Assembly: GCA_030043405.1 (NCBI GenBank)
Contig: JASHXS010000021.1
Span: 1 to 11,034, forward strand
Origin: Thermoplasmata archaeon
Lineage (GTDB): Archaea > Thermoplasmatota > Thermoplasmata > Lutacidiplasmatales > UBA184
Reading direction: 5' to 3'
Length of the DNA: 11,034 nt
The position numbers were made by a program, and so were the translations under genes. Positions 5,817-11,034 of this stretch are shown piece by piece. The notes beneath the pieces were generated by a model that was given only the letters and a program-made list of their open reading frames with translations, was not told the origin of the DNA and did not search any database. Position 1 is the stretch's first letter. The number at the start of each line of letters is the position of its first letter.

Positions 5817-7349
5817 ATGGCGGCCGGTCGTGCACGGGCCCCCACGACGACCTCGCGCGTGGCCGACGTCATCGGCCGGTCGGGACTCACCGGTATCACC
5901 TTCAAACAGCTCGCATCCTCGACCCGTCTTCCGGCCGGGGAAGTCACCCGCCAGCTGGCGGACCTTGCGGCCGCCCACGCGATCACGCGTCACGGACGCG
6001 GGTTGTGGGCCCTCTCCGAGTACGCGGGAGGGCGGAGTCCGGGCCCGGGGTTCCGGGGACCCGACTGGTACGACCTCGAGTTCGCTCGCGAGTTTGGCGT
6101 GTCCCCCGTCGGGGCACCTCGCGAGATCCAGTTCGGGCCGAACGACCGTCGGCCGGTTCACCGCTGGTGGCCGTACGTGCAGGGGTTCTCGGCGGAGTTT
6201 GTCGAGGAGACGTGCCGGCAGTACGGGGTCGGCCGGGGAAGCACCGTACTGGACCCATTCTGCGGCAGCGGGACGGTCCCGACCACCGCCCGTCTGCTCG
6301 GGGCCCGGGGCATTGGGGCGGACCTCATGCCGATCGCGGCGCTGGTCGCCCGCGCGAAGGGCGAGTGGGACGTCACGCCCGCCGCGTTCCGGGCGGCGAC
6401 CCGGCGCGTCCTGCGCTCGACCGGACGCTTGCGGCTATCGCCGCCGTTCCTCCGCGAGACCTCCCGGCAGTTCGCCGCTCCCGTCGTACGCTCGCTCCTC
6501 CGGCTCAAGCAGGGGGTCCGGGCCGAGCCGGAAGGCCCGGTGCAACGCCTGCTCGAGCTCGCGTTCGCCGGCATCCTCATCGACTCGAGCCACCTGAAGC
6601 GGGCCCCCTGCCTCGGGTACACGACCAAGCCGAACCTGACGGCGGACACTCCATTCCAGCTCTTCGAGGCCCGGGCGGCCATCATCGAGGCGGACCTCCT
6701 CCTTCTCGGGAAACACCGGGCCTCGTGGGGTCCCCCGGTCGAGATCCACGGGGAAAGCTCTGCCACGCTGCCCCTGCGCGCGCGCTCGGTGGACCTCGCG
6801 GTGACGAGCCCTCCGTACGTGAACGGGATGGACTATGTGATGAACTACAAGATCGACCTGGCCTGGCTCGACCTCGTCCGGTCGTACGCGGACCTCGCTC
6901 GCTTGCGGGGAGCGATGGTGGCCTGCGACAACATCCCCCGCGGGCTCGCCGAGGGGCACCGCCCCGGCCCCGAGGTCGCGGGCGACCCCTGGGTCACCTG
7001 GGTCGCCGCGAGCATCGAGCGCAATGTCCACGCCAAGGGCACGTACCGGCGCGCCGACATGGCCCGGGTCGTGACCAAGTACTTCGACGACCTGCTGCCC
7101 GTTATCCGGAACGTCCACCGCGCGCTCCGCCCGGGCGCGCGTTTCGTGGTCGTGAACGGCGACTCCCTGATCGCCGGCACGTACGTCCCCGGCGACCTCA
7201 TCTTCGCGCGACTCGGCGTCCAGACGGGGTTCGAGGTCGAACGGTTCGAGATCGCCCGGCACCGTCGTTCCGGCCAGCATCGGGGGTTCCAGCTCCGGGA
7301 GTCCGTCCTGACGCTCCGCAAACCGACGGGCCGGCCCCGACCCCGTTGA
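5817..7349 (+). CDS. DNA methyltransferase (probable N4-cytosine) with N-terminal winged helix
   Basis: The 510-residue SAM-dependent DNA methyltransferase starts with a winged-helix domain (about residues 13-69: GITFKQLASSTRLPAGEV recognition helices, then a GRGLWAL wing). The catalytic part has the SAM-binding motif I VLDPFCGSGTV (144-154), an acidic residue after the next strand (GIGADLMPIAAL), and the catalytic motif IV TSPPY (330-334) followed by VNGMDYVMNYKIDLAWL. TSPPY is typical of m4C enzymes, DPPY or NPPY of m6A. The two motifs lie about 175 residues apart in the order I then IV, so that interval may hold the target-recognition region. The C-terminus (FVVVNGDSLI, then RGFQLRESVLTLRK) completes the fold. 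No restriction endonuclease, specificity subunit or defence gene is adjacent, so it looks like an orphan enzyme for epigenetic regulation or protection. An RNA substrate cannot be excluded. Confidence 0.85.
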   Translation: MAAGRARAPTTTSRVADVIGRSGLTGITFKQLASSTRLPAGEVTRQLADLAAAHAITRHGRGLWALSEYAGGRSPGPGFRGPDWYDLEFAREFGVSPVGAPREIQFGPNDRRPVHRWWPYVQGFSAEFVEETCRQYGVGRGSTVLDPFCGSGTVPTTARLLGARGIGADLMPIAALVARAKGEWDVTPAAFRAATRRVLRSTGRLRLSPPFLRETSRQFAAPVVRSLLRLKQGVRAEPEGPVQRLLELAFAGILIDSSHLKRAPCLGYTTKPNLTADTPFQLFEARAAIIEADLLLLGKHRASWGPPVEIHGESSATLPLRARSVDLAVTSPPYVNGMDYVMNYKIDLAWLDLVRSYADLARLRGAMVACDNIPRGLAEGHRPGPEVAGDPWVTWVAASIERNVHAKGTYRRADMARVVTKYFDDLLPVIRNVHRALRPGARFVVVNGDSLIAGTYVPGDLIFARLGVQTGFEVERFEIARHRRSGQHRGFQLRESVLTLRKPTGRPRPR

Positions 7350-7355
7350 ACGGGG
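7341..7355 (+). terminator. Small hairpin with the stop codon in its loop
   Basis: CCCCG (7341-7345) and CGGGG (7351-7355) are perfect complements around TTGAA, which contains the TGA stop (7347-7349) of the DNA methyltransferase. Two inner T-A pairs could shrink the loop further. It resembles the hairpin at the stop of the preceding gene. It has no T-tract. Confidence 0.35.
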
Positions 7356-7356
7356 A

Positions 7357-7366
7357 GACAAATACC
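7357..7366 (+). promoter_or_regulatory. Putative TATA box for the class I methyltransferase gene
   Basis: GACAAATACC is an AT-rich patch centred about 25.5 bp before ATG 7387 in a 37-bp gap. The spacing supports a leaderless transcript starting at 7387, independent of the upstream methyltransferase gene. Confidence 0.55.
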
Positions 7367-7386
7367 GGCGTCGAGTCGCCTGCTCG

Positions 7387-8193
7387 ATGTCGATCGGGGA
7401 AGTACCACGCGCCTTCGACCAGATCTCGTCCGCCTACGATGAGACCCGCGAGCCGCTCGCCCCCGAGACGGTGGGGAAGCTCGCGGACCTCTTGCGCGAG
7501 TCCGGTGTCTCCTCCCTCCTCGAGGTGGGGGTCGGGACCGGTCGCATCGCCGCCCCCCTCCAGAGCCAGGGCTTTGCGCTCACCGGGGTCGACGCCTCGC
7601 TCGGGATGCTGTCCCGGGCCCGGCCGAAAGGCCTCGACCGGCTCGTGCGCGGCAGCGCCTACGCCCTCCCGTTCGGGGACCGGACGGTCGACGCGACCCT
7701 GTTCGTCCACGTGCTCCACCTCTTGGACCAACCGAGGCGCGCACTCGGCGAGGCCACGCGCGTGGGTCGACACGGCGCCTTCGCGTTGGTCCACCCGGCG
7801 GGGGAGCGGCCCGACCGCGACCCCTCGGCCCCCGACGGCCCCCGCCGCATCGTCTACCGGATCCTCGCGGAGCGCGGCTACCCGATCCCGGAGCGCGGAC
7901 AGGGCGGTCCGCCCCGACGGGAGCGCGTGATCCTGACGACCCTGCCGCCGGACCGGCTGACGGTCCTGAGCGACCAGACGGTGACCGAACCCCTCGCCAA
8001 ACGCCTGGACACGCTCGAGCGGGGAGGGAATCGTCACACGCTGCACGTGCCCCGGGAGGAGCTCGTGCGCGCGGTCGCCGAAGCTCGCCGTGAGGTCGGC
8101 GACCGGGTCCACACGTACCGGCGGGTCCAGGCGCTCGCCACCTGGTCGGCCGAGACCGTGGCGTCGGCCCCCGCCGCGCCCGTCGCTCCCTAG
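7387..8193 (+). CDS. Class I SAM-dependent methyltransferase (UbiE/Methyltransf_11 type)
   Basis: The 268-residue product has a classic class I methyltransferase layout. An N-terminal FDQISSAYDETREPLAP segment (10-26) is typical of UbiE-like enzymes. Motif I is LLEVGVGTGRIA (44-55), motif II is LTGVDAS (65-71), motif III is ALPFGDRTVDATLFVHVLHLLD (93-114), and a helix with post-motif strands follows (FALVHPAG, about 131-138). The C-terminal half is longer than the core fold and rich in Arg and Glu, so it may shape a substrate pocket. Substrate unknown: this family methylates quinones, lipids, small metabolites and some proteins. The 3' end overlaps the convergent aconitase gene by 4 bp, and both stops share CTAG. 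It follows the DNA methyltransferase gene but appears to have its own promoter, so a shared pathway is not implied. Confidence 0.85.
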   Translation: MSIGEVPRAFDQISSAYDETREPLAPETVGKLADLLRESGVSSLLEVGVGTGRIAAPLQSQGFALTGVDASLGMLSRARPKGLDRLVRGSAYALPFGDRTVDATLFVHVLHLLDQPRRALGEATRVGRHGAFALVHPAGERPDRDPSAPDGPRRIVYRILAERGYPIPERGQGGPPRRERVILTTLPPDRLTVLSDQTVTEPLAKRLDTLERGGNRHTLHVPREELVRAVAEARREVGDRVHTYRRVQALATWSAETVASAPAAPVAP

Positions 8194-10871
8194 TGCGCGA
8201 AGCGGTGCTCCATCACGTACGGCAGGACGCCGCCGGCCCGGTAGTACTCCACCTCGGTGGCGTTGTGCAGCCGGAGGTCGAGCGGGATGGCTCGCGGCGG
8301 GCCGTTCGGGGCCGTGACCCGCAGCTCCGCGTGATCCCCCGGTCGCAACTCCTGACCGGGCGGTAGCACGAGGTCGAACGCCTCCCGCCCCGTCAACCCC
8401 AGGCGGGACCAGGAGTCCCCGGGCCGGTAGGTCAGCGGAAGTACGCCCATCTCGATGAGATTGGTGCGGTGGATCCGTTCGAAGCTCTCCGCGATCACGG
8501 CACCGACCCCGAGGAGCCGGGGACCCTTCGCGGCCCAGTCGCGCGAGCTCCCCTGCCCGTAGCTCTTCCCGGCGAACACGAGGAGGGGCGTACCCTCCGC
8601 CCGGTACCGCTCGGCGGCGTCGAAGATCGTCATCTCGGTCCCCTCCGGGAGGTGGAGCGTGTACCCTCCCTCCTTCGGCTTCACGAGGTCGTTCTTCAGT
8701 CGGACGTTCGCGAACGTCCCCCGGACCAGGACCTCGTGGTGGCCCCGGCGCGCCCCATACGTGTTGAACTCGGCGGGCGGGACCCCCCGCCCCGCCAGAT
8801 AGCGGCCCGCCGGGGTGTCCGGCGGGATCTCCCCGGCGGGAGAGATGTGGTCGGTGGTGACACGGTCCCCCAGCACGAGGAGGGCCCGGGCGCCCCGCGC
8901 CAACACGCCCTCCTTGGGGAGCCAGGGGGACGGCAGGTGGAGATACGGCGCCTTCGCCAGGTACGTCGACTCGTCGGACCAGGGGTACCGCGGCCCGACC
9001 GGTGGGTGAAGATTCTCCCAGTGCTCGTCGCCCACCTCGATCGCGGCGTACTTCTCGCGGAACATCGAGGGGGCGAGGTTCGCCTCGACGATCGACCGGA
9101 TCTCTTCCGCGGAGGGCCAGAGGTCCCGCAGGTACACGGGCTGGCCATCGGCGCCTCGTCCCAGCGCCTCGCGGGTGAGGTCGAGGTCCATCCGGCCGGC
9201 GAGACCGTACGCCACGACCAGCATCGGAGAGGCCAGGTAGTTGGCGCGCACTTCGTTCTGGATGCGGGCCTCGAAGTTCCGGTTGCCGCTCAGGACGGCG
9301 GCCACGTACAGGTCCCTCGCCCGCACCTGCTCGGAGACCGCGGGAGGGAGGGGCCCGGAGTTCCCGATGCAGGTGGTGCAGCCGTATCCCACGAGGTCGA
9401 ACCCGAGGTCGGCGAGCGGCTTCAGCAGCCCGGCGCGCTCGAGGTAGGCCGTGACCACTTTCGAGCCGGGCGCGAGCGAGGTCTTGACGTGGGGTGGGAC
9501 CTGGAGCCCCCGGGCGAGCGCGTTCCGGGCGATGAGCCCAGCCCCGACCATCACGCTGGGGTTGGAGGTGTTGGTGCAACTCGTGATCGCCGCAATGACG
9601 ACCGACCCGTCCGCCACCGGAGCGTCCGTTGCCATCGCCGGCGCCGTCGGGGCCGGGCGGCTCTTTCGGTAGCTCGACAGGGCCGCCTGGAACGAGGCCA
9701 CGGCCCCGGACAAGGGCACGCTTTCCTCGGGGTTGCGCGGACCGGAGATCGTCGGGACCACCGTCCCCAGGTCGAGACGGACCACCCGGTCGTAGTCGAT
9801 GGTGCCGACCGCGGGAGAACCCCAGAGTCCCGTGGCCCGGGCGTACGCCTCGACGAGCGCGATATGGTGGGCCTCGCGGCCCGTGCCCCGAAGATACGCG
9901 AGCGACGCCTCATCGATCGGGAAGAGCGCGGCCGTCGCGCCGTACTCCGGGCACATGTTGGAGATCGTCGCGCGGTCGGCGACGGCCAGATGCGCGACCC
10001 CCGGCCCGAAGAACTCAACGAACTGGTCGACCACGCCCGTCTCCCGCAAAAGACGCGTGATCGTCAGGACGAGGTCCGTGGCCGTCGCCCCGCTCGGCAG
10101 GGAGCCCGTCAGCTCGACGCCCACCACGATCGGCCGGGGCATCGTGTACGGCTCGCCCAGCATCACGGCCTCCGCCTCGATCCCTCCGACGCCCCAGCCC
10201 AGGACGGACAGTCCGTTGACCATCGTGGTGTGGGAGTCGGTGCCGAGCAGCGTGTCCGGGAAGGCGACCGCCTCCGGTCCGCTGCCTCGCGTCACGACGA
10301 CCTGGGAGAGGTACTCCAGGTTGACCTGGTGACAGATCCCGTTCCCCGGTGGCACGATGTGATAGTTCGAGTAGGCCCCCTTCGCCCACTGCAGGAAGCG
10401 GTACCGTTCGTGGTTGCGCTCGTACTCCTTGTCGAGGTTGATGAGCAGCGAGCGCGGGGAACCGTAGCTGTCGACCTGCACGGAGTGGTCTACGATCAAA
10501 TTCACCGGCACGAGAGGATTGACCCGCTCGGGCGGTAGTCCCCGCTCGACGGCCGCGCTGCGCAGCGTGGCCAGGTCCACGATCGTCGGAACCCCGGTGA
10601 AGTCCTGCAGCAGCACTCGCTCGGGAAAGTACCGGAACTCCGCCGTGTCGGCGACGGCGGCCCCGTTCGCCAGCGCGACCACGGGGCCGAGCTCGTCTCG
10701 CGCCGGGTCGAAGTGCCGCACGACGTTCTCGAGGATGATCCGGACCGTGCGGGGTCGCCGTGCCCAACGGCCGGCGTCCACGCCCGGTACCCGGTCCACC
10801 CGGACGACCTGGATGGAGACGGGCCCGACGGTCAGCGACTCGCGCACGGGGAGGGAAGGGGCATTGGTCAT
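8190..10871 (-). CDS. acnA: Aconitate hydratase, AcnA/IRP1 type (4Fe-4S)
   Basis: The product interconverts citrate and isocitrate through cis-aconitate in the cytosolic TCA cycle. At 893 residues it has the full length usual for AcnA/IRP1 enzymes. The three cluster ligands are visible: SCTNTS (C432) and GCTTCIGNSG (C498 and C501). Other family signatures are VLLQDFTGVPTIVDLA near the N-terminus, LGTDSHTTMVNGL (about 209-221), GDRVTTDHISPAG (668-680) and, in the swivel domain, SYGQGSSRDWAAKGP with its active-site Ser-Arg (about 770-784). Nothing essential is missing. ATG 10871 is chosen over in-frame GTG 10895 because the TATA-like box at 10901-10908 leaves GTG only a few bases away and probably untranscribed. 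The 3' end overlaps the convergent methyltransferase by 4 bp. The close relatives 2-methyl-cis-aconitate hydratase (AcnD) and IRP1 share this architecture; aconitase is the most likely role. Confidence 0.95.
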   Translation of the reverse strand: MTNAPSLPVRESLTVGPVSIQVVRVDRVPGVDAGRWARRPRTVRIILENVVRHFDPARDELGPVVALANGAAVADTAEFRYFPERVLLQDFTGVPTIVDLATLRSAAVERGLPPERVNPLVPVNLIVDHSVQVDSYGSPRSLLINLDKEYERNHERYRFLQWAKGAYSNYHIVPPGNGICHQVNLEYLSQVVVTRGSGPEAVAFPDTLLGTDSHTTMVNGLSVLGWGVGGIEAEAVMLGEPYTMPRPIVVGVELTGSLPSGATATDLVLTITRLLRETGVVDQFVEFFGPGVAHLAVADRATISNMCPEYGATAALFPIDEASLAYLRGTGREAHHIALVEAYARATGLWGSPAVGTIDYDRVVRLDLGTVVPTISGPRNPEESVPLSGAVASFQAALSSYRKSRPAPTAPAMATDAPVADGSVVIAAITSCTNTSNPSVMVGAGLIARNALARGLQVPPHVKTSLAPGSKVVTAYLERAGLLKPLADLGFDLVGYGCTTCIGNSGPLPPAVSEQVRARDLYVAAVLSGNRNFEARIQNEVRANYLASPMLVVAYGLAGRMDLDLTREALGRGADGQPVYLRDLWPSAEEIRSIVEANLAPSMFREKYAAIEVGDEHWENLHPPVGPRYPWSDESTYLAKAPYLHLPSPWLPKEGVLARGARALLVLGDRVTTDHISPAGEIPPDTPAGRYLAGRGVPPAEFNTYGARRGHHEVLVRGTFANVRLKNDLVKPKEGGYTLHLPEGTEMTIFDAAERYRAEGTPLLVFAGKSYGQGSSRDWAAKGPRLLGVGAVIAESFERIHRTNLIEMGVLPLTYRPGDSWSRLGLTGREAFDLVLPPGQELRPGDHAELRVTAPNGPPRAIPLDLRLHNATEVEYYRAGGVLPYVMEHRFAH

Positions 10872-10900
10872 GCTCAGGGGACGGTCGACGACCACTTGGG

Positions 10901-10908
10901 CATTATGG
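10901..10908 (-). promoter_or_regulatory. Putative TATA box for the aconitase gene
   Basis: On the minus strand this reads CCATAATG, the most AT-rich stretch upstream of the gene. Its centre is about 33 bp before ATG 10871, so transcription would begin about 7-9 bases before the ATG, a very short leader. No Shine-Dalgarno sequence is seen. Confidence 0.5.
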
Positions 10909-11034
10909 GCGCCCCGGGTCCGCTCCGACGGGGCGGGACGTCGGCCACCCGAAGGACACCCGGGTCCCCGCGGCCGGGCGAGAGAACGGCTCGGGGACCC
11001 TCCACTCCACGCGATCCCCGTCCGGGCCTCGCAG
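10909..11034. other. Non-coding right edge of the window
   Basis: These 126 bases upstream of the aconitase promoter show no convincing open frame, tRNA or rRNA. Apart from a long GC hairpin at 10962-11000 they are featureless GC-rich sequence. A neighbouring gene may begin or end just beyond the window. Confidence 0.4.
10962..11000. repeat. Long GC-rich hairpin upstream of the aconitase gene
   Basis: GGGTCCCCG (10962-10970) and CGGGGACCC (10992-11000) are perfect 9-bp complements. Inside them GCCG (10973-10976) pairs with CGGC (10987-10990) around a purine-rich loop. It could be the 3'-end hairpin of a gene to the right or a control element for the aconitase gene; position alone does not decide. 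Confidence 0.45.

Noticed and set aside
5792..7930. 712-codon plus-strand open frame overlapping both methyltransferases
   Set aside because: It is out of frame with two genes carrying clear catalytic motifs and is dominated by Arg/Pro/Gly.
5817..8193. DNA methyltransferase plus downstream methyltransferase as a new defence system
   Set aside because: The second enzyme looks like a small-molecule or lipid methyltransferase with its own promoter. No nuclease, helicase or other effector is in the window, so a system is not supported.
7198..9579. 793-codon minus-strand open frame
   Set aside because: It runs across the methyltransferase genes and the aconitase in the wrong frame, with low-complexity Arg/Pro/Gly sequence. 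The aconitase frame explains the DNA.
8469..10538. 689-codon plus-strand open frame
   Set aside because: It is antisense to the conserved aconitase, has no recognisable motif, and is rich in Arg, Gly and Asp as expected from a shadow.
10872..10895. GTG 10895 as the aconitase start
   Set aside because: It is only about ten bases from the TATA-like box, so probably upstream of the transcription start. ATG 10871 gives a normal-length enzyme.
1..11034. tRNA, rRNA, CRISPR, insertion sequence or attachment site
   Set aside because: No T-loop-like sequence with a foldable cloverleaf, no spaced direct repeats, no transposase or integrase motif and no target-site duplication was seen by eye. The protein-coding repeats in the NHL gene are not a DNA array.

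Overview
The window is a very GC-rich, gene-dense piece of what looks like an archaeal chromosome, most likely from the Thermoplasmatota (perhaps one of the uncultured soil or sediment lineages; the lineage is an inference). Three things point there. Almost every gene has a short AT-rich TATA-like box centred about 22-30 bp upstream of its start and no Shine-Dalgarno sequence, so transcripts are probably leaderless. The exported proteins are packed with N-glycosylation sequons. The large surface protein carries Ig-like modules with a GLPxGxxW signature that I associate with thermoplasmatal surface proteins. I see no mobile element, CRISPR array, tRNA or rRNA, and no gene-free stretch above 300 bp.

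Layout. Positions 73-899 (+) hold two translationally overlapping, paralogous small membrane proteins, each with two membrane helices, a two-cysteine outer loop and a polyproline tail. They converge on a GNAT acetyltransferase (936-1463, -). A 176-bp divergent promoter region separates the GNAT gene from a single-pass membrane-anchored exported protein (1640-2200, +). A small two-helix membrane protein follows (2271-2543, +). Positions 2649-5768 (+) encode a large type-I surface protein: signal peptide, two six-blade NHL propellers, three Ig-like modules and a C-terminal membrane anchor. Next come a DNA methyltransferase, probably N4-cytosine, with an N-terminal winged helix and no restriction partner in view (5817-7349, +), and a small-molecule-type SAM methyltransferase (7387-8193, +). 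The latter converges on and overlaps by 4 bp a complete aconitase of the AcnA/IRP1 type (8190-10871, -).

The left half is mainly a cell-envelope neighbourhood: five exported or membrane proteins of mostly unknown role. The right half is intracellular: DNA modification, methyl transfer and the TCA cycle. Apart from the first tandem pair, each gene seems to have its own promoter, so shared function cannot be inferred from co-transcription. GC-rich hairpins without T-tracts sit at or just after most 3' ends, and in two of them the stop codon lies in the loop.

No obvious new multi-gene system stands out. The most noteworthy items are the 12-blade double propeller, the permuted-order winged-helix DNA methyltransferase, the tandem two-helix/polyproline pair, and the consistent promoter spacing, which fixes several start codons.
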